A stretch of DNA of 64,000 nt from positions 1 through 64,000 of the forward strand of contig SMSL01000012.1 in assembly GCA_007859995.1 (NCBI GenBank). The letters are read 5' to 3'. Each line of letters opens with the position of its first letter. Position 1 is the stretch's first letter. The position numbers and the translations under genes are program-made. The DNA is from Candidatus Brocadiaceae bacterium S225 (GTDB lineage: Bacteria; Planctomycetota; Brocadiia; Brocadiales; Scalinduaceae). Below the pieces are notes generated by a model. The model had not been told where the DNA came from. It did not search any database and saw nothing but the letters and a program-made list of their open reading frames with translations. This document shows, piece by piece, positions 51,871 to 61,408 of the stretch.

Positions 51871-52512
51871 ATGAAATCTGAAGAAAACTCACAAACAAAT
51901 CTTAATGATCTTATTCAGAAGATCAAATCTGAAGGAATAGAGGAGGCAGAGAGAAAGTCTGAGGAGATTATAAAGGACGCCAGGCTTGCTGCGTCTGAAA
52001 TACTGAATAAGGCAGGTCTAGATGCCGCATCCATTATCGAAGAGGCAGAGGAAAGTATAAAGAAGAAGGAGAGTATCAGTAAAATGGCCCTTGAGCAGGC
52101 GGCAAGGGACATAATCCTCAACGTACGAATATCCATTGCTGAAATATTTGATTCTCTTGTTAAGAAAGAGTATCAGAATGTTTTGTCCGGTAAGACTCTG
52201 GAAACGGTACTAATGAAACTTATAGAGGGATGGCAGAAGGATGATACGGGAGAGCTGAGTATTGAATTGCTTGTAAGTGAATCAGATAGAGCTACTCTCT
52301 TTGAAGGGTTTTTATCAAAACTTAATGAGGAAATAAAGTCCGGCATTGAGCTTAAAGTCCACCCGGACATCGAGGCAGGTTTTCGCATAGGTATGAAAGG
52401 CAGCCATGTTTACTATGATTTTACTGACGAAGGCATCACCGGTGTCCTTGCTGAATATTTAAATCCAAGGCTTTATGATTTTATCGATTCCCTGAAAAAG
52501 AGTGCAAAATAG
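51871..52512 (+). CDS. atpE: V/A-type ATPase subunit E (peripheral stalk)
   Basis: 213 residues. N-terminal coiled coil (EGIEEAERKSEEIIKDARLA, ASEILNKAGLDAASIIEEAE) and a C-terminal globular part ending EYLNPRLYDFIDSLKK. This is the layout of bacterial V-type subunit E, which links the V1 head to membrane subunit I. It is the first gene of the ATPase operon. A common intergenic repeat (TGTCATTCTGAACGAAGTGA at 51821) lies just upstream. The 5' end is duplicated in decayed form at 50737. Confidence 0.88.
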   Translation: MKSEENSQTNLNDLIQKIKSEGIEEAERKSEEIIKDARLAASEILNKAGLDAASIIEEAEESIKKKESISKMALEQAARDIILNVRISIAEIFDSLVKKEYQNVLSGKTLETVLMKLIEGWQKDDTGELSIELLVSESDRATLFEGFLSKLNEEIKSGIELKVHPDIEAGFRIGMKGSHVYYDFTDEGITGVLAEYLNPRLYDFIDSLKKSAK

Positions 52513-52514
52513 TA

Positions 52515-53057
52515 ATGAGAGATCAGTATTACTACGTTATCACATCATTACCATACATTTCCTTAAGTGAAGGATCTCATATCGGGAGAGACGATTTCCT
52601 TGCCAGCTGCAAGAACTATTTAAAGAGAACCGACTTTGAGATGCTTGGATCTGTAAGTTTATTCTATGCAGAGGAGGGTGACATGCCTCCAGGTGTCATA
52701 AGACGTTTTTTCAGGTGGGAGAGAGGTGTCAGAAATGTACTTGTCAGGTTAAGGACAAAAAGTTTGGGCCGGGAATCTGATGAACTCATAAGAGATGAAA
52801 TGGTTGATCACTCTCAGGTTATCCTTGCAGAGGAAGCCTTCAATGCGAATTCTCCTCTAATGGCTGAAGAGATTCTTAATAAAGCAAGGTGGCGGTACCT
52901 GGATGAACTGGAGTTCGGACATTATTTTGATATAGAAAGACTTATTGTCTATTTTGTCAAACTTCAGATACTTGAGAGAATATCTTCTTTTGATGTCGAA
53001 GAGGGCAGGGAAAGACTTAATGCCATTATCAGTCAGGGTGCTCCTGATACTGATTAA
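52515..53057 (+). CDS. DUF2764 protein, V-ATPase-associated
   Basis: 180 residues: MRDQYYYVITSLPYISLSEG, RRFFRWERGVRNVLVRLRTK, SPLMAEEILNKARWRYLDEL. This is DUF2764, always found between subunits E and A in chlamydial, spirochaete and related V-ATPase operons. It is probably the stand-in for subunit C, joining V1 to Vo, because no C or F gene is present here. It starts two bases after the subunit E stop. Confidence 0.88.
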   Translation: MRDQYYYVITSLPYISLSEGSHIGRDDFLASCKNYLKRTDFEMLGSVSLFYAEEGDMPPGVIRRFFRWERGVRNVLVRLRTKSLGRESDELIRDEMVDHSQVILAEEAFNANSPLMAEEILNKARWRYLDELEFGHYFDIERLIVYFVKLQILERISSFDVEEGRERLNAIISQGAPDTD

Positions 53058-53157
53058 CAGATGTATGCTCTTCTTTTATTTTAACGCAGAGGAGCAGAGG
53101 TCGCAGAGAATTATAAAGAATGGTGTAAAGCAGGAAGGGAGTTATTCATTTTTACGT

Positions 53158-53255
53158 TTCTCACGCAAAGCCGCAGAGATCGCCAAGAAAATACAAAAAA
53201 ATTAAAAGATAAAAGTCTTTCTTTTCTTTGCGTTCATAGCGGCTTTGCGTGAGAA
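53158..53255. repeat. Dispersed inverted repeat ('cacgcaaagccgc' type)
   Basis: TTCTCACGCAAAGCCGC (53158-53174) and its exact complement (53239-53255) bound 64 bases that include a mirrored AAGAAAA/TTTTCTT pair. It lies in the 450-bp gap between DUF2764 and subunit A, with a degenerate relative at 4245. This type of element is widespread in intergenic DNA of many bacteria; transposon-related or RNA-processing roles are speculative. Confidence 0.65.
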
Positions 53256-53405
53256 CTTTTTTCCCCTCTTTGAGGTATGATAGGATTTTCCGGGTAGTTA
53301 ACCTGTCAGCAGAGGTTTAAAATCTTAAACCCCTGCTGTCAGGTTATTGTATGTAACTCATGGCTTCCTGCCCGGCCATGCCGTTCGGACGAGGCTGATG
53401 GCAGG

Positions 53406-53453
53406 CCTCTCTTTCGAGAGGAGTCCAATACTGGAATCCTCTCGAAAGAGAGG
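53406..53453. repeat. 48-bp palindrome, copy 2
   Basis: CCTCTCTTTCGAGAGGAGTCCA and TGGAATCCTCTCGAAAGAGAGG pair with one mismatch around ATAC. The sequence is nearly identical to 36490-36543. It lies 52 bases before subunit A. Confidence 0.8.
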
Positions 53454-53505
53454 GACATATATCCTTGATTTCGCTCGAATTTTAATCTTAAAAACCAGGT
53501 AAGCA

Positions 53506-55374
53506 ATGAAAAACAGAGGCAAAATTGTTGGCATAAATAAAAACATGATCACGGTTGAATTTGCAGGTGACGTTAAGCAGAATGAGGTTGCCTATGCTGT
53601 TTTGGGTGAAAACCGCCTTAAAGCAGAAGTCATACGCATAAGGAAAGACAGAGCCGACCTGCAGGTCTTTGAAGATACCAGGGGACTAAAGACGGATGAC
53701 GTTGTTGAGTTTACGGACGAGTTATTGTCTGTAGAGCTTGGGCCCGGACTTCTGGGACAGCTTTACGATGGCCTACAGAATCCTCTTCATAAGCTGGCCG
53801 GGGAGTTAGGTTTTTTCCTTCATAGGGGTAAACATATTAACGCCCTGCCGGAAGATACGAAATGGGAGTTTACACCCTGCGTAAATCCTGGCGATAAACT
53901 GCAGGCCGCTGATGCCGTTGGTACTGTTAAAGAAGGCACTTTTACGCATAAAATAATGGTTCCTTTTCATCTATCCGGCAGGTATGAGGTTGTAGAAATC
54001 GCTGAGTCCAATAAATATAGTGTTAAGGAGCAGATTGCACTCATTAAAGGCGAGAGAGGACAGCTTATTCCATTAAGTATGATGTTTGAATGGCCTATAC
54101 GAATTCCCGTTACATTATACAGGGAAAGACTGGATCCTGCTGAACCACTTATAACAAGGATAAGAATAATAGACACACTGTTTCCTGTTGCTAAGGGTGG
54201 GACCTTCTGTATTCCGGGGCCTTTTGGAGCAGGTAAAACTGTGTTACAACAGATAACAAGCCGGAATGCAAAAGTTGACATAGTGATTGTCGCTGCCTGT
54301 GGAGAAAGAGCAGGTGAGGTAGTTGAAACTATTAAAGAGTTTCCTGAAATTATTGACCCTTTCACGGGAAGGCCTCTTATGGAGAGAACAATCATTGTCT
54401 GCAATACAAGTTCCATGCCTGTCGCAGCCCGTGAGGCGTCTGTTTATACTGCCATTACAATGGCAGAGTATTACAGGCAGATGGGACTTGATGTGCTGAT
54501 ACTTGCTGATTCAACATCGAGATGGGCTCAGGCCATGAGAGAGAGATCCAGCAGGTTAGAAGAGATACCGGGAGAGGAGGCGTTTCCCGCATATCTGGAA
54601 TCCACGATAGCCGGTTTTTATGAAAGGTCCGGATTTGTAAGACTTAGGGATGGTAATACCGGCTCTATTACTATAGGCGGTACGGTAAGTCCTGCAGGTG
54701 GAAATTTTGAGGAACCGGTGACACAGGCTACGCTTAAGGTTGTTGGCGCCTTCCATGGATTATCGCGGGATCGGTCGGATGCCAGGCGTTATCCTGCTAT
54801 TGATCCGCTCGAAAGTTGGTCAAAATATACCGGCATTATTGATAATCGAACAAGGAATCTCACGATAAGACTTCTTTCAAAAGCACATGAGATTGTCCAG
54901 ATGATGAAAGTCGTGGGAGAAGAGGGAATAACCCTGGCAGATTATATTTTATATCTGAAGGGTGAGTTCTTTGATAACGTCTATCTTCAACAGGATGCTT
55001 TTGATGTAGTGGATATGGCAACTTCAGAGGAACGTCAGAAAAAAGTATTTTCAATGATTAAGGAGATTATCGATGCCACTCTTGATCTAAACAATAAAGA
55101 TGACGCCAGGAGTTTTTTTAATAAAATCAGACAGCTATTTCTGGATTATAACAGCGCAGAATGGAATTCAAATGATTTTTTAGAAAATGAAAGGCTTATT
55201 AGCGAGTTATTCATCAAATATAGAAAAGCAGGCAAAGAGATAGAACCATACATCTTTCGGCAGGCTCTTGTGGAATCAGAGATGGACTCACACTTCAGCA
55301 GGTCGGAAACCGCTAAAACAAAAAAAGGTGAAAAATTAACCATGGTTAAGGAAGAGAATGAAGAAGATATATAA
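53506..55374 (+). CDS. atpA: V/A-type ATPase catalytic subunit A
   Basis: 622 residues. Begins [21 protein letters not shown]-loop [15 protein letters not shown] (about residue 238), Walker [38 protein letters not shown] and the A-type non-homologous region ([20 protein letters not shown]). It binds and hydrolyses (or makes) ATP in the V1 head. It is slightly longer than usual because of a charged tail ([19 protein letters not shown]). It overlaps subunit B by 17 bases, so expression is coupled. Confidence 0.97.
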   Translation: MKNRGKIVGINKNMITVEFAGDVKQNEVAYAVLGENRLKAEVIRIRKDRADLQVFEDTRGLKTDDVVEFTDELLSVELGPGLLGQLYDGLQNPLHKLAGELGFFLHRGKHINALPEDTKWEFTPCVNPGDKLQAADAVGTVKEGTFTHKIMVPFHLSGRYEVVEIAESNKYSVKEQIALIKGERGQLIPLSMMFEWPIRIPVTLYRERLDPAEPLITRIRIIDTLFPVAKGGTFCIPGPFGAGKTVLQQITSRNAKVDIVIVAACGERAGEVVETIKEFPEIIDPFTGRPLMERTIIVCNTSSMPVAAREASVYTAITMAEYYRQMGLDVLILADSTSRWAQAMRERSSRLEEIPGEEAFPAYLESTIAGFYERSGFVRLRDGNTGSITIGGTVSPAGGNFEEPVTQATLKVVGAFHGLSRDRSDARRYPAIDPLESWSKYTGIIDNRTRNLTIRLLSKAHEIVQMMKVVGEEGITLADYILYLKGEFFDNVYLQQDAFDVVDMATSEERQKKVFSMIKEIIDATLDLNNKDDARSFFNKIRQLFLDYNSAEWNSNDFLENERLISELFIKYRKAGKEIEPYIFRQALVESEMDSHFSRSETAKTKKGEKLTMVKEENEEDI

Positions 55375-56665
55375 TAAGATTATGCAGATATCAGGCAATG
55401 TAGTAGTGCTTTCTGCGACCGGTATTAAATATGGTGAGCTGGCAGTAGTTACGTCTGGGCGAGGTGACTCCTTTGCAGAGGTTATTCGTATTGACGGTAA
55501 GCTGGTTTATCTACAGGTTTTTGCCGGCAGTGGCGGCGTCTCTACCGGTGATGAGGTGCGCTTTTTAGGGAAACAGATGGAGGTCTCTTTTTCTGAAAAT
55601 CTTCTGGGGAGGATATTTGACGGGACAGGAAGACCGCGTGACGGAGGGCCTGCATTGACAAAAAACCTTATTGAAATAGACGGACCTACGGTAAACCCGG
55701 CAAAACGTTTAATTCCTTCCGGTATGATACATACCGGTATTCCCATGATTGATCTTTTCAATTCACTTGTTGAATCACAGAAGATATCTATTTTTACAAC
55801 ATCAGGGGAACCCTATAATGAACTTCTTACCCGTGTAGCGCTCCAGGCAAAGGTAGATATAATCATCCTTGGTGGAATGGGGCTTAGATACGATGACTAT
55901 CTTTTTTTGAAGAATACCCTTGAAAGTGAAGGTGCGCTGAGCCGTTCTATTCTATATGTTCACACAGCGGCAGATCCGGTTGTGGAGTGTATTATGGTAC
56001 CTGATATCTCCCTTGCAGTTGCAGAGAACTTTGCTCTTCGTGGTAAAAATGTCCTTGTTCTACTGACAGATATGAAGAATTTTTGTGATGCACTCAAGGA
56101 GATAGCCATCACTATGGAACAGGTGCCGTCAAATAGAGGATATCCAGGGGATTTGTACAGCCAACTTGCAGCCCGGTATGAAAAAGCCGTTGATTTCGAA
56201 AATGCCGGTTCTGTAACTATTCTTTCAGTCACAACAATGCCGGGTAATGACGTGACCCATCCGGTACCGGATAACACGGGTTATATTACTGAAGGGCAGT
56301 ACTATCTTAACAATGGCAGGATTGAACCATTCGGATCTTTAAGCAGGTTGAAACAGTATGTGAATAAAAAAACAAGAGATGATCATAGACCGTTGATGGA
56401 TGCCATGGTACAACTCTACGCATATTACCAGGAGGTATTAGAGAAAAAGGCGATGGGTTTCAGAATGACCAGGAGCGATAACAGGTTCCTTAAATATGGA
56501 GTTTTTTTTGAACGGAATTTGATGAACCTGTCTGTAGAAATACCACTGGAAGAGGCGCTCGATACAGGGTGGAGAATACTTTCTGAATGTTTTGACCCTG
56601 AAGAGACAGGGATCAGAACAGAACTGATAAATAGGTTCTGGCCAAAAAGTAAGACTACAGATTAA
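55358..56665 (+). CDS. atpB: V/A-type ATPase subunit B
   Basis: 435 residues. Nucleotide-fold subunit without a canonical P-loop: [20 protein letters not shown] replaces GKT, as in V-type B subunits. Other segments are [69 protein letters not shown] and [24 protein letters not shown]. It alternates with subunit A in the V1 hexamer. Start 55358 has AAGGA upstream; an internal ATG at 55382 is also possible. Confidence 0.97.
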   Translation: MKKIYNKIMQISGNVVVLSATGIKYGELAVVTSGRGDSFAEVIRIDGKLVYLQVFAGSGGVSTGDEVRFLGKQMEVSFSENLLGRIFDGTGRPRDGGPALTKNLIEIDGPTVNPAKRLIPSGMIHTGIPMIDLFNSLVESQKISIFTTSGEPYNELLTRVALQAKVDIIILGGMGLRYDDYLFLKNTLESEGALSRSILYVHTAADPVVECIMVPDISLAVAENFALRGKNVLVLLTDMKNFCDALKEIAITMEQVPSNRGYPGDLYSQLAARYEKAVDFENAGSVTILSVTTMPGNDVTHPVPDNTGYITEGQYYLNNGRIEPFGSLSRLKQYVNKKTRDDHRPLMDAMVQLYAYYQEVLEKKAMGFRMTRSDNRFLKYGVFFERNLMNLSVEIPLEEALDTGWRILSECFDPEETGIRTELINRFWPKSKTTD

Positions 56666-56684
56666 TGTTGATAATAACGCATAG

Positions 56685-57284
56685 ATGAAAAAAATCAAGC
56701 TTACAAAAACAGAGTTAAAGACGCAAAAAAACAGTCTCAAGCGGTACAAGCGCTACCTGCCTATCCTTAATATAAAAAAACAGCAGCTTCAGAGAGAGAT
56801 AGAAGGGGTGAGGATTGAACTTGAAAAGACTGCATCTGAGTTGAACAAATTAAGGAAAGAGATAATGCCATGGATTTGCCTGCTTGGTGAGGAAGTGGGA
56901 CTTTCAGATTTAATTATATTAAAAAAGATAGAAACCAGTGTTGAAAATGTAGCAGGGGTGGACATTCCAGTCTTTGTCGAGGCGCACTTGGATATCAAAA
57001 AATACGATTTGTTTATATATCCTTTATGGGTTGATAAAGCGGTTGATATTATCAGTAAAATGATATCCTTACAGGCAGAAGAATCTGTGCTGGCGGAGCG
57101 GCTTCGGCTTCTCGAACAAGAACTGAACATCACATCTCAGAGGGTAAACCTTTTCGAAAAGGTTAAGATTCCGGAGGCGAAAGCGGCGATCAGACAAATT
57201 TCAATATTTCTTGGAGATGAGCAGGCAACAGCCGTGGGGTGGGCCAGGATAGCTAAAAAAAAGATACAGAAAATTTCTCAATAA
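56685..57284 (+). CDS. atpD: V/A-type ATPase subunit D (central shaft)
   Basis: 199 residues, mostly two long helices: KIKLTKTELKTQKNSLKRYK RYLPILNIKKQQLQREIEGV at the N-terminus and NITSQRVNLFEKVKIPEAKA AIRQISIFLGDEQATAVGWA at the C-terminus, the coiled-coil shaft that turns inside A3B3. The last four codons and the stop lie within the 57272-57378 palindrome. Confidence 0.95.
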   Translation: MKKIKLTKTELKTQKNSLKRYKRYLPILNIKKQQLQREIEGVRIELEKTASELNKLRKEIMPWICLLGEEVGLSDLIILKKIETSVENVAGVDIPVFVEAHLDIKKYDLFIYPLWVDKAVDIISKMISLQAEESVLAERLRLLEQELNITSQRVNLFEKVKIPEAKAAIRQISIFLGDEQATAVGWARIAKKKIQKISQ

Positions 57285-57378
57285 GCTGTGGAAGACTTGT
57301 GGATTTTTAACCACCCCGTTTCCCCTCCTTCACAAGGAGGGGATTAAGGGGAGGTTTTCCACAACTTATTGAGAAATT
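57272..57378. repeat. 107-bp imperfect palindrome between subunits D and I
   Basis: AATTTCTCAATAAG at 57272 is mirrored by CTTATTGAGAAATT at 57365-57378. Inside, TGTGGAA/TTCCACA and CCCCTCCTT-CAC-AAGGAGGGG (57322-57342) add nested pairing. It may tune read-through between shaft and membrane genes, or be a MITE-like insertion that supplied the end of subunit D. Confidence 0.75.
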
Positions 57379-57402
57379 CCTAATAAAAGAGGGGGGGATA
57401 AA

Positions 57403-59202
57403 ATGATTGTAAGGATGAAGAAGGTCACAATAGTCATCAAATCGTCCTGGTTGGATGATGTTTTAAAGTACCTTGGTGAGATAGGAGTTGTACATCTGCA
57501 ACCTGTCGTTCCACCTGAAAATTGTACTATTGAAAATCTAAAAGAGAGTATACAGTTGATGGAAAAAGCTGTATCAATTATTCCTGAAGGAAGCGATAAA
57601 GAACCTTCACGTCCTTTTAAGGAGGAACATGGTTTAGCGTTTGCCGGGCAACTTCTTGACTTGGTGGAGGAAGTGAAGCATCTGGAAGAAGAGATAGGTG
57701 TGCTTGAGTTTGAAAATGAAAGGCTTAAGGTATGGGGAAGATTTGATCCTGAAGAGATTAATAGATTGAGAGAGTCAGGTATTCTGATAAAACTATTCAG
57801 GTGCCACAAAAGAGAGTTAAGTAAAATCCCAAAAAAGTTCAGCACTAATATCATCTCTGAAGACGGGTCTACTCTCTACCTTGCGATTGTTTCAGAGGAA
57901 AAGGATTTCAGCATTCCACTTGAAGAGATAGAAATTCCCATTACAGGCATGGATGAAATAGATAGCATGATTAAAAAAAAGAGTGCGTATCTACAACATA
58001 AACAGAACGAGATTTTAAATCTTTACGATAAATCCATAGTGATCAAGCGGGCTTTAATGGAATCAAAGAATATACTTAACTATGAAGAGGCAAAAGCAGG
58101 AATGGGAAGAGAAGACAAAATAGCTTACCTGACGGGTTACTGTCCGGAGCCTTTAACCGAAAGTCTCAGGGAAATGGCAGGAAAGAACGGCTGGGCAATA
58201 CTTATAGAGACCCCTTTACATGATGATCCTGTTCCCACACTCCTTAAACATTCGAAATTGACAAAGATATTCCAGCCGGTTATGGATTTTATTGGAGTCA
58301 CTCCTGGCTACAGAGAGTTTGATACAAATGGTATCTTTTTAGTTTTTTTCAGTATATTTTTTGCAATGATTATAGGGGATGGAGGTTACGGCTCTATTTT
58401 CCTTATTGCTGCCTGCATAGCCGGCAGGTATCATAAGCGTATTTCGAGAGAAAAGATATCCCTCTTCTACATGCTTTCTATCACGACAATTATATGGGGA
58501 GCTATTACAGGTTCATGGTTCGGGGTAGAGGGTATAAACCAGGTACCGGTATTAAAGAAACTGATCATTCCTTCCTTATATAGTTATGCTCGAGAAAGTG
58601 AATCTAATATAATACGCATCTGCTTCATAATTGGTGCGCTTCAGCTTTCTCTAGCCAGAATCTGGTTTGCTGCAAGATTGTACCCATCCTTAACTGCCGT
58701 TGCGCAGACAGGTTGGGTAGCTTTGGTATGGAGTATATATTTTATTGTAAGGTTTCTCTTGTTAGATGAGGAATTGAGTATTATCGCACTCTTTTTAGTT
58801 GGTTATTGGGTTGTTACGTTAATACTATTTGGAGAACAGGGGGAAGATGGCTTTGCTAAAGGTTTCTTCAGGGGGATAACAAATTTTCTGATCAATGTCG
58901 TGACCGGTATCGGGTGCCTTTCTGATCTTATCTCGTATATCAGACTATTTGCCATTGGCCTTGCAACAAGGGAGGTCGCTATCGCATTTAATAATATGGC
59001 AGAGGATACTGGTTTTAGTGATATAAAATCAATTGTAATAGCTGTTTTTATAATTATATTCGGGCATACCATAAATATATTATTAGGTGCCATGTCTGTT
59101 CTGGTACATGGTGTAAGACTAAACCTTCTGGAATTTTCAAAACACTTGAATATTCAATGGTCGGGAATTAATTATCGTCCTTTTAAAAGACAGAGATTGT
59201 AA
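57403..59202 (+). CDS. atpI: V/A-type ATPase subunit I (a-type, membrane stator)
   Basis: 599 residues. The N-terminal soluble half (1-300) has alpha/beta and coiled-coil parts (ELLDLVEEVKHLEEEIGVLE-like). The C-terminal half has about seven membrane helices from residue 305 (DTNGIFLVFFSIFFAMIIGD GGYGSIF). The conserved Arg-bearing helix DLISYIRLFAIGLATREVAI carries the ion-channel arginine. The tail FSKHLNIQWSGINYRPFKRQ is the usual V-type a-subunit end. It forms the half-channels with subunit K. Confidence 0.96.
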   Translation: MIVRMKKVTIVIKSSWLDDVLKYLGEIGVVHLQPVVPPENCTIENLKESIQLMEKAVSIIPEGSDKEPSRPFKEEHGLAFAGQLLDLVEEVKHLEEEIGVLEFENERLKVWGRFDPEEINRLRESGILIKLFRCHKRELSKIPKKFSTNIISEDGSTLYLAIVSEEKDFSIPLEEIEIPITGMDEIDSMIKKKSAYLQHKQNEILNLYDKSIVIKRALMESKNILNYEEAKAGMGREDKIAYLTGYCPEPLTESLREMAGKNGWAILIETPLHDDPVPTLLKHSKLTKIFQPVMDFIGVTPGYREFDTNGIFLVFFSIFFAMIIGDGGYGSIFLIAACIAGRYHKRISREKISLFYMLSITTIIWGAITGSWFGVEGINQVPVLKKLIIPSLYSYARESESNIIRICFIIGALQLSLARIWFAARLYPSLTAVAQTGWVALVWSIYFIVRFLLLDEELSIIALFLVGYWVVTLILFGEQGEDGFAKGFFRGITNFLINVVTGIGCLSDLISYIRLFAIGLATREVAIAFNNMAEDTGFSDIKSIVIAVFIIIFGHTINILLGAMSVLVHGVRLNLLEFSKHLNIQWSGINYRPFKRQRL

Positions 59203-59270
59203 AAATAAAGAATGCTGATTAGAATATAGTGGTACTTGATAATGTATAGAATAATCACAGGAGAAATAAG

Positions 59271-59714
59271 ATGAATATACTGGAGAGTTTAGGGAATCCT
59301 GGTTACGTACTTGCTTTAGTTTTTGCCGCTTTTGGTTCTGCACTGGGAACAAGCGCTGCTGGAATGGCTGCCCTTGGGGCATGGAAAAAATGTTTTCTGC
59401 AAAATAAAAATGCCCCATTCATCCTTGTAGCCTTTGTCGGGGCTCCTCTTTCACAAACAATCTACGGAATGATCCTGATGAATACTATTAAGGGAGCGCC
59501 GGAGACAGTTAGCCCTCTGGCAAAGTTTACGATAGGTCTTATGGGTGGTTTGGCAATGGGTTTAAGCGCATGGCTTCAGGGTAGGGCGGGGGCTATGGCT
59601 TGCGATGCCCTTACAGAAACTCAAAAAGGTTTTGGTAACTACATTATGGTTCTGGGTATCATAGAAACTGTTGCTCTATTTGTTATGGTTTTTCTGATGA
59701 CAACATTGAGATGA
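59271..59714 (+). CDS. atpK: V/A-type ATPase subunit K (proteolipid ring)
   Basis: 147 residues with four helices, a duplicated c-subunit. The ion-binding Glu is in VLGIIETVALFVMVF (E132), with Q62 (APLSQTIYGMI) and Q103 (AWLQGRAGAMA). E, both Q and the neighbouring S/T are the ligand positions of the Na+-binding site in Enterococcus hirae NtpK, so sodium coupling is plausible here. It is the last gene of the operon, and a MITE lies 46 bases after its stop. Confidence 0.96.
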   Translation: MNILESLGNPGYVLALVFAAFGSALGTSAAGMAALGAWKKCFLQNKNAPFILVAFVGAPLSQTIYGMILMNTIKGAPETVSPLAKFTIGLMGGLAMGLSAWLQGRAGAMACDALTETQKGFGNYIMVLGIIETVALFVMVFLMTTLR

Positions 59715-59753
59715 AAAATTAAACACTCACTTGTTCTGCATTCAGTAGGCTCA

Positions 59754-59937
59754 CTTGTTCGGGAGCATTCCCAATTTTTTGTAAATCAGGTATGATACCC
59801 ATGAATACGTGGATTCGGCCTCCGGCCTTAATCCACCCTTACAAGTAAGCAAACGTATGGTGTGAGGTAGGGTGGATTAAACGAAGTGAATCCACCTCTT
59901 TTATATACAATAAAATGGGAATACTCCCTTCTTGTTC
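59754..59937. mobile_element. MITE-like element, copy 2
   Basis: GGGAGCATTCCCAATTTTTT (59761) to AAAATGGGAATACTCCC (ends 59928) repeats the 14981-15142 element, with an extra CTCCGG near 59820. CTTGTTC flanks it on both sides (59754-59760, 59931-59937), and a longer direct repeat CTTGTTCTGCATTCAGTAGGC-type (59730 and 59931) suggests slippage at insertion. The element has no coding capacity. Confidence 0.75.
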
Positions 59938-60040
59938 TGCATTCAGTAGGCGAAGAAGTCGTTTGTTAAATTTGAAGTATCTTGATTAAGATGGGAAGTA
60001 TCAATTGATTTTATAATTTTTCAATATTTGAAATTAATAA

Positions 60041-60919
60041 ATGAACATAGATCAAAGAGATATTGAAAAAGGTGCATTAGTTGAAATTCTACCCAAATTT
60101 TATGCTAATAGTATTTCATATCTAGGTGAACTAAACGCATACAGGATGTATGCTGAAATATGGGGCAACAAAAGAAGTACAGAGGGACAAAAAAGAAGTG
60201 AAATTGGACACGTAGGATATTTGAAAACACTGGAGTTTGGGGAGAGCAAAAAACGAAGAAGAATTGATAGGGTCAAGTTTGAGCATTTTGTAGTTGCTGA
60301 TTCAATAAATTACAAGGTAGAGAAATCTATATATGGAGAATTGATGCTTCGTTTACAAATTGGAGGGAAAAAAAATAATTCCATTTTTAATAAAATTATT
60401 AAAGCAAAACCCAGTTTTAAAACTGAATCTCTAAGTTCAGACAGTGATTTTCATCCTGAAAGTGATTTACTGGAAACACTTGAATTGGATTTACATAAAC
60501 TGGGTTTAAGTCAGGACGAGAGAACCAATAAATATTATTTTGAAATTTCTACTAATATAGATAGCATCTCAAATCAAAATCAAAAAATGATTTTATTACG
60601 GATACTGGGCAGAGATGATATTTTTGAGAAGCTGCATCTTTTGTACAAAGTAGGCCGCACGCACATCAGATGTCTTTTTGAAAATCCTGAAAGTGTTATA
60701 AAAAATATAGGTATGCCAAATGCAATCCCACGGTTATGTGTCGCCTGGCCATTCCACGAAACATTGGTTTTTGACTTTGCAGGGATAGCTGAGGACTATG
60801 GGGACGTTTGTTTACTCGGAACGTTGATAACGACAGAAGAGAAGATAGTCAAAGCACCGGGAGTCCCGACTGATGATGCAGGATGGCTTGATGGGCCCCA
60901 AATTGACAGCTACGCCTGA
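60041..60919 (+). CDS. Hypothetical protein, family unknown
   Basis: 292 residues, soluble, no signal or membrane segment. Visible features: a charged N-terminal half (SKKRRRIDRVKFEHFVVADS), an acidic middle (SDSDFHPESDLLETLELDLH) and a C-terminal section AIPRLCVAWPFHETLVFDFA GIAEDYGDV. It lies between the MITE and the convergent DCC gene. I do not recognise it. It could be cargo of the accessory region around the integron. Confidence 0.6.
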   Translation: MNIDQRDIEKGALVEILPKFYANSISYLGELNAYRMYAEIWGNKRSTEGQKRSEIGHVGYLKTLEFGESKKRRRIDRVKFEHFVVADSINYKVEKSIYGELMLRLQIGGKKNNSIFNKIIKAKPSFKTESLSSDSDFHPESDLLETLELDLHKLGLSQDERTNKYYFEISTNIDSISNQNQKMILLRILGRDDIFEKLHLLYKVGRTHIRCLFENPESVIKNIGMPNAIPRLCVAWPFHETLVFDFAGIAEDYGDVCLLGTLITTEEKIVKAPGVPTDDAGWLDGPQIDSYA

Positions 60920-61012
60920 TGATTGAGGGCCGGGTGCGGAAGTTAAAGAATTGAAGTAATCAAAAAAATATTCTACAGACGAAGAGAGCGTAGAAAAGTC
61001 TGAAAAATGTTT

Positions 61013-61390
61013 TCATACTTTTTCCCGAGTTAACGGTAATATGGCTCGCGAGATAATATATCTATTGTTTGCTATCCAGCGATAGACAAAATAGGATAGT
61101 AAATTGATTATCGGCATCTTAAAAAAAATAGCAAGCCGTCTGAAATATCTTAAATTACATAGTATCTCTGGTAATGATTTGTCACCTGCCAGGATACGGC
61201 CATCAGGCGTTACCAGGTGTAATGCCTCCAGACATGCTTCCTCTCTTATATCCGGAAATCTGCTCTTGCATTCATCCGATTGACACGCGATGAATTCAAA
61301 TGTGTCAGTGTCCATTGAGTGTGATTTAATCCAGTTCATGCATCCGCAGCATAAGCTGCACTTTGCGTCATATATTAATACTGTAGACAT
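61013..61390 (-). CDS. DCC-family thiol-disulfide oxidoreductase (DUF393)
   Basis: 125 residues from ATG 61390. The defining motif is in VLIYDAKCSLCCGCMNWIKS (YDxxCxxC), followed by FEFIACQSDECKSRFPDIRE and ALHLVTPDGRILAGDKSLPE. C-terminal hydrophobic helices (FFKMPIINLLSYFVYRWIAN) match the family. The predicted thioredoxin-like activity is unproven. It begins 18 bases after the integrase stop, so it may be co-transcribed with intI. Confidence 0.9.
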   Translation of the reverse strand: MSTVLIYDAKCSLCCGCMNWIKSHSMDTDTFEFIACQSDECKSRFPDIREEACLEALHLVTPDGRILAGDKSLPEILCNLRYFRRLAIFFKMPIINLLSYFVYRWIANNRYIISRAILPLTREKV

Positions 61391-61408
61391 CACCTGTTTC
61401 CACACATT

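Noticed and set aside
53158..53453. Inverted repeats as a CRISPR array or replication origin
   Set aside because: Single hairpins without regular spacers; no cas genes, DnaA boxes or dnaA/dnaN neighbours.
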